From contig NW_017962917.1 in the NCBI RefSeq assembly GCF_001661345.1, positions 124,001 through 188,000 of the forward strand: 64,000 nt of DNA, read 5' to 3'. The stretch's first letter is position 1; each line of letters opens with the position of its first letter. Below, in pieces: positions 40,429-51,033 of this stretch. Source of the DNA: Ascoidea rubescens DSM 1968 (lineage: Eukaryota; Ascomycota; Saccharomycetes; Ascoideales; Ascoideaceae). Below the pieces are notes generated by a model. It did no database searches, had not been told where the DNA came from, and was given only the letters and a program-made list of their open reading frames with translations. Position numbers and translations under genes: made by a program.

Positions 40429-43326
40429 ACTTTTGCTCAATGATAATTCACTGTCACTATCTTGATCATCGTTACTATCACTAAAATTCATCAAGTGAAA
40501 CCTTGAATTCTCCCTTTCTACTTCTTCATAATCACTTTCATCATCTTCTTGGCTATTGAGCAAATCATTGAGCTCGATTTTTCTGGTTTGCATATATTCA
40601 ACTTGTTTTAATTTCATATCAATCGTCTGAATTTCTTTTTCAATGGACTCAATAGCAGCGTCAGTTCCCAATGTTTCAAATTCCCACTCACCATGTTTAT
40701 GTAGCTTTATCAACTGATCATGATATTTTATTAATAGTGGTCTATGGCTTAAAGTGATATATGTGATCTTTTTTGATTTTAGCAAATCAAATAAATGATC
40801 TTCAACTTCCCTTGAAATCGCATTAGTGGATTCATCCAATATTATAAACTTTGGATTTTTGAATAAGATTCTTGCAAATCCTATACGCTGTTTTTCACCA
40901 CCACTTAGTAAATCCTTCCATTCTTTAATAGCATTGAAATTATTGATATTATAATAATCATAATCATTCGGACCTCTATTGCTACTAACATCATCTGTTT
41001 TATTAGAGCTATCCGAATTATTCTCATAATTTCTCTTTAGTAAATAATCCAACTTTACTTCTTTTAAAATTGCAATTAAATCGTTATCGGTATATCCTAA
41101 ATCCATCATTTCAAATTCATTTAGAGGATAAATTATTTGATCTCTTAACGTCCCATTGGTAAAATAAGGCCTTTGAGGTACATATAAGATATCATTGTCA
41201 TTTGGTTTTGATAAAAGCCCTCTATATAAAGGCCATAACCCAGCAATTATTCTTTGGATTGAAGTCTTGCCTGAACCATTAAATCCAAGAATTAATAGGT
41301 TTTGATTGGGCTTAATTTGAAAAGATAACTTATTAATTAAGCAAACACCTTCTGAACCCTTTGGAGATGGAATAATAACTGATAATTTTTCGCATCTTAA
41401 ACCGTTATAATCGTCTTGAATAGTGCCTTTAATATCATTTGAAAATCTATCACCATAATTAAAATTCATTTTATGAGCTTTGTGTAATAAAGTTAGCAAA
41501 TCAAATATTCTATTCGTGTAGCCTGTTAGAGTTGAAATGTCTTTAATAGAGTACATTAAGCGACTACCAGCATCGGCTACTGATAACATCAATCTTTTAT
41601 TGATGATGAACTGTCTCATATTTTTTGATTGATTTAGTTTGTACTCTTTAGGATTTTTATATTTATTAATTTTTTTATTATTGTTGGTGATTAAATCTTT
41701 AACTAGCGGGATTGAAGCAAACAAATAACCGGAGGCAGACCAAGAAAACTTGAGGATATAATTTTCTAAAAAGGTATAGCCAAGTTTTAAACGGTTATAG
41801 TTATCGATAAAAGTAACCAATTTGTTGAATATTTCAGTAATTTTTAGTTTTTCAATTTTGATTCCATTATAGAGGGAAATTTCTTCGCTGTTATTGATTA
41901 AATTCAAGTGGTAATTATAATACTCGCTTTCTAGATTTTGTCTTTCATTAACTAATTTAGCGAAATTTGGAGTATTTTTTCTCAAGATATAGGCAGTTAT
42001 AACATAATTTAGGAATAAGCCAACAATACCAAAAGTCCCAAGATTATCTCTTAAATAAATGGCAAAGAAGACAATATCCATTATTGGTTTGCCTAAATTT
42101 GAAAATAAAGAGGCGATGGTATTGCAAAATTTTGTGATATCATTTGTAATAAATTGAGTAATGTCGTCAATATTTTGAACATTTGAGTTATAGATTTTCA
42201 GTTTTTGGATTGAAGAATTTTTTGGATTATTAATTGAGTTTGGATTATATTTTGAAATGTGTTCTGAGTTTGACTCATTTGATTGACCATTATGATTATT
42301 GATCAAGTAGATCAATTTATAAAAGACCATTTTATCGTCCAAGTAGATATCGTGAATGTAACGAATTAAATTGGTTCTAAAATTCAAAGCTAGGGATTTT
42401 GTCAAGTATTTGATGGAACTGTTGGTGTAAGAAGCAGGAAAAGCAATTAAAAACCAATATATCAAATCCATTAAAAAGCCTTTGAAATTTCCGGAAATGA
42501 TATCCTTGACAATTTGGCCATCTAATTTGGTGATCAATAAAGAAAGATAAGTTCTAGAGATTAAGAAGAAAATTTTTAGAATTAAAAGATATGAGTTTTT
42601 GTTGAAAAAATTTGGAATTAGAATTTGCCAAATGATGGATATTTTATTTAAAATTTTTAAATTGATTAGAGATTTTGAGTCAATATTTTTCTCAATGTTT
42701 AAATTAAAATCTTTATGAAATTTTTTGATAATTAGAGCGATTTTCTCGATAAAATCATTATCGGTTGTTTTAATATAAATTTGTTTTATTATATTGTTAT
42801 TTTTATCTTTTAGAAGTAGTTGAGTGATATTTTTTTTGTTGGTAGTAAAAGTGTTGACATTGGTTGAAATTTGATTTAAATTTGAATCGATTTTGGAATT
42901 ATTGTGTAATTGAATAAATGAGTTTTTTGAATTAAAGCCAACAAAACTATATGTCTTTGATAGTAAGTTTCTATTGTATAAGTGGTTGTTGTTGATGAGA
43001 TTGTTGTGATTAATGTTATTATTATTATTAATAAAGTACTCATTATTGTTTATGCTACTGCTTTTGCTATTTAAAAAGTTAATATGAGAATATCTGAGTT
43101 TATTCAAAAATTTTTTTAGAATAACAAAAGCAGCAAAAGAGAAGGTTGAAAAAACGGATAGAATAAAAAAAGTTATGATATGGTTATAAGAAATAAACTT
43201 TTTCTTCAAGTATGTCTCTTGGTTATAATATTGTAGTAGGTTTGATAAAAGACCATTTTTAAATAGCTTTGAGTTCAATAGCTTCGATTTTATCAACGAT
43301 AAAGTCGAAAGGGAGACTTTATTCAT
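40417..43326 (-). CDS. Peroxisomal ABC half-transporter, subfamily D (PXA1/PXA2 type)
   Basis: 969 aa from the ATG at 43326 (MNKVSLSTL...); further upstream the frame is open only to a TTG. After a membrane segment near 53-73 and an N-rich loop comes the ABCD transmembrane domain with LDGQIVKDIISGNFKGF, AFPASYTNSSIKYLTKSLALNFR (EAA-like motif) and IHDIYL. The nucleotide-binding domain has Walker A GFNGSGKTS (about 682), VPQRPYFTNGTLRDQIIYPL, the signature LLSGGEKQR (about 805) and Walker B FIILDESTNAIS. The C-terminus has a heptad-like helix (IEKEIQTIDMKLKQVEYMQTRK) and an acidic tail. Pxa1/Pxa2 heterodimers import very-long-chain acyl-CoA into peroxisomes. The C-terminal helix slightly favours Pxa1; I cannot settle it. 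Larger than either S. cerevisiae protein (about 860 aa). Confidence 0.85.
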   Translation of the reverse strand: MNKVSLSTLSLIKSKLLNSKLFKNGLLSNLLQYYNQETYLKKKFISYNHIITFFILSVFSTFSFAAFVILKKFLNKLRYSHINFLNSKSSSINNNEYFINNNNNINHNNLINNNHLYNRNLLSKTYSFVGFNSKNSFIQLHNNSKIDSNLNQISTNVNTFTTNKKNITQLLLKDKNNNIIKQIYIKTTDNDFIEKIALIIKKFHKDFNLNIEKNIDSKSLINLKILNKISIIWQILIPNFFNKNSYLLILKIFFLISRTYLSLLITKLDGQIVKDIISGNFKGFLMDLIYWFLIAFPASYTNSSIKYLTKSLALNFRTNLIRYIHDIYLDDKMVFYKLIYLINNHNGQSNESNSEHISKYNPNSINNPKNSSIQKLKIYNSNVQNIDDITQFITNDITKFCNTIASLFSNLGKPIMDIVFFAIYLRDNLGTFGIVGLFLNYVITAYILRKNTPNFAKLVNERQNLESEYYNYHLNLINNSEEISLYNGIKIEKLKITEIFNKLVTFIDNYNRLKLGYTFLENYILKFSWSASGYLFASIPLVKDLITNNNKKINKYKNPKEYKLNQSKNMRQFIINKRLMLSVADAGSRLMYSIKDISTLTGYTNRIFDLLTLLHKAHKMNFNYGDRFSNDIKGTIQDDYNGLRCEKLSVIIPSPKGSEGVCLINKLSFQIKPNQNLLILGFNGSGKTSIQRIIAGLWPLYRGLLSKPNDNDILYVPQRPYFTNGTLRDQIIYPLNEFEMMDLGYTDNDLIAILKEVKLDYLLKRNYENNSDSSNKTDDVSSNRGPNDYDYYNINNFNAIKEWKDLLSGGEKQRIGFARILFKNPKFIILDESTNAISREVEDHLFDLLKSKKITYITLSHRPLLIKYHDQLIKLHKHGEWEFETLGTDAAIESIEKEIQTIDMKLKQVEYMQTRKIELNDLLNSQEDDESDYEEVERENSRFHLMNFSDSNDDQDSDSELSLSKSLSA

Positions 43327-43614
43327 ATTCAGAGACAATTCAAAGTGATAGTGATGAGCAAGTGAAGGAAAATCAAACAGAGGCTGAAATGAGACCAATT
43401 AAATACCATGAGCAAGAGAAGAAGAAAAGAAAAGAAGTGACATCCCCAAGTCCAGTCGATAGATCATCGACTCCATCATCTATTGTTTCGGGAGCAAACT
43501 TCACATGAAGACAAAAAGAGTGTGGAGTAGAGCAATATGCGCCATGATGCGCAAAGCACACCCTCATGCATGCACAAGATGTGTCAAAGCCAGAGCCACC
43601 GATGTGGGTCGCTG

Positions 43615-44493
43615 CTACGCTGGCATGTGAAGACCAGCGAGTTTGAGGAGGGTCAACTGGGAGTAGTCGTAGAAGGAGAGGTTGGGCTTGGAGGGAGTGC
43701 TGTTGGAGAGGTGGTGGGAGCAGGACTTGACGAGCCTGGAGAGAATTATGTTAGACCTGTATTGGAGCACAAACTGGTGGACCTCGCTGATATGGTGGAA
43801 CACCACTCGATATTCGTAAAGAGAGTCCGATGTTCGGTCGAGTGAATCGATCAGGCCGTAGTTCGAGAGCACAGAATGAAGGATTTCACTCACATTCTCT
43901 TTGCTATTGTGAGATAATTTGTTTGCAACAGAGGATTCAAGTGTGATAATTACTGTTTTTAATTGAGGATCGCTTCCCTTGTAGATACAGTGGTCATTGT
44001 CATTCTGCTTCTGCTGGCTGGAAAGTAAAGAAGTTTCCCTTTCAACTCTTTTCAAATACCCTTCTCTTTTAAGAATCTCAATTTTTCTTTTCTTGGGAAT
44101 TTCACCATTGATATTTTTAAATAAATTCTCATTATTCAACAAGGTTTCTATTTTCTCTTTATTTTTCACAAAAATATATTTTTTTTCTTTTTCCAAATCA
44201 GATTTGTGCTTTAGATGTTGATCATACTTCAATTTTAAGTCGTTTTGGGTTAATATATTATAAGACTTCAAAATCAAATCAAATTTCTTCACTTTATCAC
44301 TATCCTCAATTTTGGTGTTTCCTTCATTTTTATTGAATTTATCCGGATGATATATGAGGGCTTGTTTGTAGTAGGCTTTTTTCAAATCTTTAACAGAGAT
44401 AGAAGCATAATCATCATTGTCAGCTTGTATTCCTAAAATATGGTACAAGTTGTCACTGGTATTCCCCATAAATTCACTCAATTTTTCAGCCAT
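43615..44493 (-). CDS. CWC23: Cwc23/DNAJC17-like J-protein of the spliceosome
   Basis: 292 aa (S. cerevisiae Cwc23: 283). A J domain at about 14-87 with NLYHILGI, KKAYYKQALIYHPDKF (HPD at about 42-44) and SYNILTQNDLKLKYDQ. A charged helical linker (KEKIETLLNNENLF...KRKIEILKREGYLKR) follows, as in DNAJC17, and a C-terminal RRM-like part at about 185-275 (KTVIITLESSVANKL...YEYRVVFHHISEVHQFVLQYR). Cwc23 works with Prp43/Ntr1 in spliceosome disassembly, and its J domain is partly dispensable in baker's yeast. The first ATG at 44493 is used. It shares the same strand with the ABC gene, 288 bp upstream of that gene's ATG. Confidence 0.78.
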   Translation of the reverse strand: MAEKLSEFMGNTSDNLYHILGIQADNDDYASISVKDLKKAYYKQALIYHPDKFNKNEGNTKIEDSDKVKKFDLILKSYNILTQNDLKLKYDQHLKHKSDLEKEKKYIFVKNKEKIETLLNNENLFKNINGEIPKKRKIEILKREGYLKRVERETSLLSSQQKQNDNDHCIYKGSDPQLKTVIITLESSVANKLSHNSKENVSEILHSVLSNYGLIDSLDRTSDSLYEYRVVFHHISEVHQFVLQYRSNIILSRLVKSCSHHLSNSTPSKPNLSFYDYSQLTLLKLAGLHMPA

Positions 44494-46307
44494 ATTGATT
44501 CAGCTTAGCTGCAAATAAACCGAAAAAAAATCAAATCTGATTAAAGCCCTGAGACTGTATATGCTTATCTAATAACTAATAACACGTGATAAAAGTTTAT
44601 TTGTAGTTACCGTACTGGTGGCCTCAAAGAACTCCATATAAATTGAGCAAAGTGGAGTTATAACAATATACAATTGAGTAGCGATTTAAATTGCCATGAT
44701 ACACTTGAGTTATATCCATTACCTGGCCACCATCGAACTTTCACAACATGAAGCACACCAAATAATTTTATGCTTAATTTGCTGAATAGAAATAACGACT
44801 TGTTCACCCACCATTGTTTTCGTTTTTTGTTCTTGATCTTGCTGCATACTCTATCGTTTTATCAAGACAATGATTCTTTAAACCAAGGTGAATAATAGAT
44901 CCAGAAAAGTTCAAGGTGCTTAAAGCGAACATTTTCTATTAATAATTTGCTTATAAATGACTAATATCTGTAAGCAACGTCTATTCTTTTAAAATGATTC
45001 TGATTGAAATCACTAATAGCCAAATTAATAATGAATGGTTTATTGAACTTCAAAAAACCGTTGAATACAATATAGTTATCTTCCGTTAAAAGCATCTAAT
45101 CTTTGTGATTATAGTTAGGAAAAGAAAAAATTAATTCAGTCTTCGCTTTGAATGTCAAAAAAAAGTTCTTAACATCGAAAAATCTCTGGTGATTTGCGTT
45201 TTTGTCTGCTCGAATGGTTTTGAAAAGCGAGAAATAAATTGATTACTTTGAAAAAAATGAACTTTGGTAGAACCATTTGGTTTTTTGATTCATGTTCATA
45301 TCTATCTTTATCTATCAACTTTTTTTAGGAAAAACTGCAGATGAGCTTTTAGGAAAAACTGGCTTTACACTCCAGTCATTATAAACCACCAATCAAATAC
45401 ATAAACTACAGATTGATATAATGCACTGTGATTCGGAATTGCAATCACTACAGCCTCAGAAAAAATTACTATGCCGTCCTGCACTATATTATCAACTCAA
45501 TCTAGACTGGTTTTGAAATTAACTCCTTTGAAATGGCTTCAGGACCTCAAGTTTAAGACTCTTTTATGATTTAAGATATCTTGATACAAATCTTGCTAGC
45601 AGTCAATTATTAAACAACTTTAAATCTTATACTGCATGCTTTGATAAGCTGGTTTTGTATTAAACTGTATGGTGCCATTGAAAAGGTTTTCAGTAGTTTA
45701 CCTCAAGCTGATAGAAATATCACAGTAAATCAACTAATTCTAATACTGATGATGATAAAATAAATAATTCAATCAATTATCAAAAATATTATTATATTTT
45801 TGTCGACACAAAGGGCAGAAGTAACAGCTCAATATTAATATTTGAATTTTTGACAGACTTGCATTTATATTAGATTGAAGCAGATAATTTTCTTTTAGTA
45901 GACAATTCAAATCTAAATGGATGTTGATCAACCTGTTTTATAACGCTCTTCATGAGAATAACCATCAATATCTCAATATTGTGCTGGAAAGTCAATAATC
46001 TATTATCAACTTTTTCTCACGAGGTATATATAAATTTCCCGATGGAGACAAAAAATAATATCTCCTTATGTTTTGAATTGAAGGTGATTCACCGATTTTT
46101 TGATATTCCTTTGGAAGAGCTTTCAACCAGTCTCCATTATCGAATTAGCTTTGTCAATATTGTGATCCATTTTCATAGCATTCAATCTTTCTCATGTTCT
46201 CTGGACTCTCAGGCTTTTTCTCAGTTTTTTCGCTGTATTTCCTTCTCCAATAATCGAGCCTTGACCCCGAAATGTTCGTCAAGTTTTTGATTGTGGTGTT
46301 ATGATTA
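44494..46307. other. 1.8-kb gene-poor region
   Basis: Contains the CWC23 promoter (CACGTG at 44583-44588). The rest is AT-rich. From about 45770 to 46290 one plus-strand frame is nearly open with two stops (KYYYIFVDTKGRSNSS...; last 112 codons open from 45952), which may be a decayed ORF, but I recognise nothing in it. No RNA gene or strong repeat seen. Confidence 0.45.
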
Positions 46308-47956
46308 TTAGTCACATTGAGAACCTTGATCTTTGATATATCCTAAACCCAGATTTTTTAATGACTTCGAGTTACTAATATTCTCAATTTTCAAAATTTC
46401 ATTGCTATCTAAATATAGAATTTCTAATTTCCTTAGATCTTCTAAATTTGTTATTCTGGAAATAAAATGCATTGATAAGCTTAACTTTATTAGGTTACTG
46501 ATCTGATTGAGATCATTGGTTTTGCACTGTTCATCGGAAATTTGATATATATTAATTAATGAATCCATTATTAAAGATTTAACGAAATTCGAAAGATCTA
46601 TTGTTTCTAATTTTTTCCAATTTCTCAAGTCTATATTTCGGTGATATTCACCACAGCAAAATTTCACAAATTTCAACCTGCTCCAATGACTTGACATTTT
46701 CAACTCTTGATCGTCTTTAGCATATATAATTAGCCTCTTTAAATTTGGAAAAGTCCCATCTAAGTTTAGTTTTGTTTTCAAATGTGTTTGTAAATCTAAC
46801 GATATCAAGTTGGCCATTGTTGGAAATCATACAACTGCATTTGAAATTTCCAACTGCAACTTCATTGACTGTAGTATTGGTAATCTTTCCAAACACCTTA
46901 TTGAATCAGCATTTTTGGTGAAAAAATGGAGGATTCGTAACCCTTCAGCCATACCAATATTACTGATATTCTCATTGGCACCTTTCCCAAAAATCAATTG
47001 ATTTGATAAAGGAAACTGCTCTAATTTCTCAACATCGGATAGCCCATTATTAGATAAATTGAGTAATGGCTCTAAATTAGGAATGTTGTCGAATTGATTG
47101 TTTGACAAGTTCAAGTTAAGCAATTTGTACAGCTTAGGACTCTCCTCTAACCTGAATAGTAAATTTTTCGAAAGATCAAGAGAATTCAAGTTAATAAGAA
47201 GTGGTAGCTGTGTAATTAGTTGTGTGATTGATCCGATATTTAGACCAGACAAACATGGATGTTTCAAGTTCAATAGTATGGACCTGCCAAATTGTTTAGG
47301 GATATTAAAGTGTTGTAAATTGTACGTTGAGGAGGACCATATTGCTTTTGATTTAATTTTATCAAATTTGAAGAGTTTATAGTAATTATCTTTATATGGA
47401 AATACTTTTTTCATCAATGCAAGAGAAATTTCCCATTTGCTTCCATCAAATGGAAACAGCCAGTTATAATAGTTCATGGTGTCTGTAATATCAAACTCAC
47501 CAATAGAGAACTTGTATATCGACTCAGCTATAAAAAGCACCAACACCATCATTTGCTGTAAACATTTAAATATCGTGGAAAGCCTGAATTTGTTTTCTTT
47601 CACTCCATTTGATACGAGAGTGGTATTCACAGTCAAGTGTTTGGTAAACCATCTCAAGTGATTTCTGAACAATAAAGCATCGTTGAATTGTAAAATCAAA
47701 TGCATTTTTAACTGTGAGATCTTGGTCTTTCATGATTGACAAGTGCCTTGGTGTTAAACGTTCACCAATGATTTCAACTATCAAAAACAACAGAATAGGC
47801 GCTTGTTGCTAGAACTTGATTATTGGACAATATGAAAAGAAGCACTTTATCAATTGGTAAATCATTGAATATAGGCTGAACAATAAAAGTGGGCAAACCA
47901 TCTAGTATATTGGGAGTCAATTGAATACTTTTGGTCCACAAGTTTGATAAATGCAT
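46308..47956 (-). pseudogene. F-box/LRR protein pseudogene
   Basis: Reading from 47956 downward, the first fragment has an F-box-like start (GLPTFIVQPIFNDLPIDKVLLFILSN). Later fragments carry leucine-rich repeats: INLNSLDLSKNLLFRLEESPKLYKLLNLNLSNNQFDNIPNLEPLL, then LRKLEILYLDSNEILKIENISNSKSLKNLGL. The four open segments (47956-47774, 47790-47566, 47705-46827, 46817-46308) lie in different frames, so at least three frame changes separate them and no single long protein is made. Introns could explain one junction but no good donor/acceptor pairs were seen. F-box/LRR proteins are substrate receptors of SCF ubiquitin ligases. Their LRRs are of the same SDS22-like style as the relic at 34.3-35.5 kb. 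Confidence 0.6.
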
Positions 47957-48831
47957 ATTTATAAGCCCTTTGACGGTTACTCTCAGTTAAAATATCTCAC
48001 CACAATCTCTAGTCAATGAGTTAACCCTCTATTTATATCAACGATCTTGGAGAGTTCATTATTGCTATATAGATAAAAAACAATATGGCCGCAATGTGCT
48101 GCATTACTAGCGCAACTAGTCTGAACATGCATGCAAATGCATATTCTGTTCCAATCACGGTTTCCAATTATATTCCAAACAACTCCCCAAACCTTAAACC
48201 TCCCCCGCTTGATAGTGGGATATCGCTGGTCCTCAAATTCACCGTTAGTAAAACTCTGTATATGTTTTGTAAAGCTGGAAGAATGTTTGTTGTGTTTGCA
48301 AAAGGATTAGGGATAACACTCTGCTAAATTATGGACAAATCTGATGAAAAATCTAAAGCCTAAAAGTCAGGTTATCCAACCGGTTCATTTCATTTTTGCT
48401 GGATGGAATAGTTGATGGCATCAAAAAATTAGTTTTAAAAATCGTAAATTTACGGTGTTTATATAGGTTTTTACAGTATAGACTGTCTGGTGCATCAACA
48501 AATACAGCTTTATGGTTAAGGAATATATGGCATTTGTATTTGTGTCTGTAGAAATAAGGCCTGCAATGATTCGTTAAACGAATCAAATCGAATTTCTATG
48601 CCATTTATTTGTTACAATCTAAGGTCCAAACCTTATATAAGCACTGATAATCTGTAACCGTCCTAATAGAACAACAAACAGCTCTTCCAACCAATGAGGT
48701 TTGATTCCATTTTTTTTTTCTTGAAGCATTATCAAGAGAAAGTAGATCCATTTTTATGGTTTTCAGGAAAAATGGTAGTGCATCTCAGCGCAGTGGGGTA
48801 CAGAAAGTACTTTCTTGCTTTTTGGTTTTTA
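47957..48831. other. Intergenic between pseudogene and TIR element
   Basis: 875 bp. An 80-codon plus-strand frame (48085-48327) has no recognisable features. A CTTATATAAGC palindrome lies near 48634. No supported gene. Confidence 0.5.
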
Positions 48832-49426
48832 CTAGTGGTGGACAAGAAAAAGTGCCCATTCCAGCTCGATTTGAGGACAAGAAAAATACTCTTTTCCAAA
48901 TCGAGCTTAATTGAAAAATAATTGAAAAACAGTCACGTGGTGCGTATAATTGAATGGGAAATTAATTCGATTTGCTTTACGAAAACAGTGCCAATGCAAA
49001 ACAATTGGTAAAATTTTATATATAGCCCACAATATTAAAAATGGATATTTATAACGTTAATCATGTTGTGAAGCAGCCGGATCTCTAGATTCGGTTTCTA
49101 CCTATCCCTCGGTATTTATTGTTGGTCTGCTTTCGTTACGCTTTGGGATGTAACCCAGTCCCTATAAAAGGGGCTGAAGTTCTCTTTTACGTTCTTTCTT
49201 TCTATATACTTTACCTTAATATATAATCATGAATTCGCTACAACAAAACAGAACAAAACATCAGTAAAAAAAGATTAAAAATAGTAAACCGTTACCCGCC
49301 TCGCCAGAGATTACAAAATTCCATCAATCATCGATTACATTCCCCTTTAGTATCACAACATTTTTTCTTGTGCATGAGGGGTATTTTTCTTGTCCTCAAA
49401 TCGAGCTACTTTTTCTTGTCCACTAG
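48832..49426. mobile_element. Non-autonomous DNA transposon (MITE-like) with terminal inverted repeats
   Basis: The left end (48832-48889) and the right end (49426-49381, reversed) share CTAGTG(GTG)GACAAGAAAAAGT, then AGCTCGATTTGAGGACAAG, then AAAAATAC. They differ only by 3-bp and 9-bp insertions on the left. TA flanks both ends (48830-48831 and 49427-49428), as expected for Tc1/mariner-pogo-type target duplication. The 595-bp body has no transposase ORF. GGACAAGAAAAA occurs twice within each terminus. Inside the left end AGCTCGATTTG (48863-48873) is repeated in reverse at 48897-48907, so that end can also form a hairpin. The superfamily is inferred from the TA flank only. Confidence 0.7.
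49064..49245 (+). mobile_element. Solo-LTR-like relic nested in the TIR element
   Basis: A 182-bp segment starting TGTTG and ending CAACA, with a TATAAAAGG promoter-like box near 49165 and a T-rich downstream part. The flanking 5-mers AATCA (49059-49063) and AAACA (49246-49250) are near-identical, as for an old 5-bp target duplication. No primer-binding site or coding region follows, so it would be a solo LTR. Copia-type is a guess. Fossil. Confidence 0.4.
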
Positions 49427-49517
49427 TAGTGTTGATTTGGAAATCTGAAAGGTGTTTATTTTCTATTTTAATTTTACGTAACACTATTATATGTAATTAC
49501 CTTAGCAAAGAGAGTTT

Positions 49518-50727
49518 TTACTCAATTTGTCGGTGCTCCTTGATATAACTCTCAGCGGCCCACTTCAAATCCAAGTTTGGATACAAGTCTTCAATGCGCA
49601 AGGGTTTTCTTGTTAGTGGATCCATTGAGTTGCGATGAAGATATTTGTACAACCAAGATTTTTCATAGGACTTGCCAGAGGGTGTGATAACAGGATCACT
49701 AAATATGTTGAAGCTTATGGGATCGACCAAGTACTCTGGAATCTCGTCTTTAATCACATCTAGCTTTACATCCGAGTTCCTATCCAAATCATTGTGGCTG
49801 TAAAACGGAAGTTTTAAGTTGTTTTCAATTAAATACTTTTGTCTCATCTTTGGATCCTGTAGAATTTTATCAAAATTTGTTTTGAATAAAGTTTGTAGCC
49901 GTTGGGTTTCTTGATGAAAATTGTCCGTTAAGTTTTGAATATCAATTTGATAATCAATATTCCGTGATAATTTTGTAGTAAGAGAATTTTGATGAGAATG
50001 GCTATTAGTGGAAATGCCATAACTACTAAATTTCAGTTCAATTTTTGAGCAGTATTTTTTAGAAACTTTTTCAATGTTTGAATTAAATTCATTTAATAAT
50101 AAATTATACAAATGTTCATATAGTGGAAATAATTTTCTGAAAAAATTCCAATAATCTAAAAAACTAATTTTCACTCTTAGTTTTATGATATACTCATAAA
50201 TTTGTATGACTGAGGGGGAATTGATCTTAAATGCCAATTCATACGCTCTTATCATTTTTTTATATGATTGTTCGTATCTATTCATTTTAAACAACACTAG
50301 TCCATAGTAATAATTTGCTTTATAATTTGAGCCATCAATTTCAACAGCTTTTCGACAATCGTTTAAAATGTCATTCAATAACGACTGATTTGATATCAAA
50401 ACATTATTAACAATAAAAGTATGTTCTTCAGGAATGGAAAATTCTTGTGGTAATATTTCACCTGATAGTTTGGTATCGTCTGGATATAACTTTTCATACA
50501 ACTTGAATCTTGCATTTGCCCTATTAGTGAAGTAATTAATCTTGCTAGGATCATGCTGAATAGCCATTGAATAATACTTTATGGAATTTCCATAATCACC
50601 TTCTTTAAAATATTCATTGCCTCTCTAATGAGTAATTTCCAATTAGTAACATCTCTATCAAACAAAATACAAAAGAAAAACGCCAGTCTAAGTGCTCACA
50701 TACTTCTTTCAAGCTCTCTGCACTCAT
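49518..50727 (-). CDS. CHIP/STUB1-like TPR + U-box E3 ubiquitin ligase, one intron
   Basis: Exon 1 (50727-50704) codes MSAESLKE; the intron is 50703-50625; exon 2 (50624-49518) starts RGNEYFKEGDYGNSIKYYS. The product is 376 aa (human CHIP: 303). N-terminal TPRs at about 6-125: KERGNEYFKEGDY...AIQHDPSKINYFTNRANARFKLYE, then DCRKAVEIDGSNYKANYYYGLVLFKMNRYEQSYKKMIRAYELA. A helical middle follows, then a U-box at about 298-372 (IPEYLVDPISFNIFSDPVITPSGKSYEKSWLYKYL...DPLTRKPLRIEDLYPN). The TPR-coil-U-box order and the DCRKAVE.DG...KA.YY.G stretch match CHIP, which ubiquitylates Hsp70/Hsp90 clients. S. cerevisiae has no CHIP that I know of. Without the tiny first exon the first TPR would be cut in half. 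Confidence 0.85.
50625..50703 (-). other. Intron of the CHIP-like gene
   Basis: 79 bp. Donor GTATGT at 50703-50698, branch-like TACTAAT at about 50648-50642, acceptor CATTAG ending at 50625. Phase 0, after an exon of only 8 codons. The spliced frame restores a full first TPR helix. Confidence 0.88.
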
Positions 50728-50908
50728 TTCAACAATAGAATTCCTATCTTGCTATAGTTCTTTCCTTTGTTCTTGTTTTGCTTGGACTCTTTACCAGTTC
50801 CAGGCGATGCCCCAAACCATACTCAAGAAAACAGTTCTTATATTTTCTCTCCTTTTAGGCAAGATCCTTTATGGTGGTAGTTGCATATATCCACATTTAA
50901 ATGCGTAG

Positions 50909-50915
50909 TGAGTCA
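50909..50915. promoter_or_regulatory. Gcn4 site TGAGTCA upstream of HIS7
   Basis: A perfect 7-bp Gcn4 palindrome, 119 bp before the HIS7 ATG, in the 306-bp divergent spacer with the CHIP-like gene. It fits general amino acid control of histidine synthesis. Confidence 0.75.
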
Positions 50916-51033
50916 TGGAAATTTTGGTGGAAAAAAAGAAAAAGCATCAAAAGAATCAAAAGAATCAAAATGTAGCAAAAAAACCACCTGGTTTTGAGGA
51001 TATTATTCGACTATTTTATTTCATTTTAGCAAC

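Noticed and set aside
43400-43614. Less AT-rich spacer with ATGCATGCA and TGATGCGCA-like short repeats
   Set aside because: Looks like ordinary promoter sequence of the ABC transporter gene; no clear symmetry or gene.
45952-46290. 112-codon plus-strand ORF
   Set aside because: Part of a longer frame with stops; no recognisable family. Kept only as a possible relic in the intergenic description.
48085-48327. 80-codon plus-strand ORF
   Set aside because: No recognisable motif, and it lies in a decayed region.
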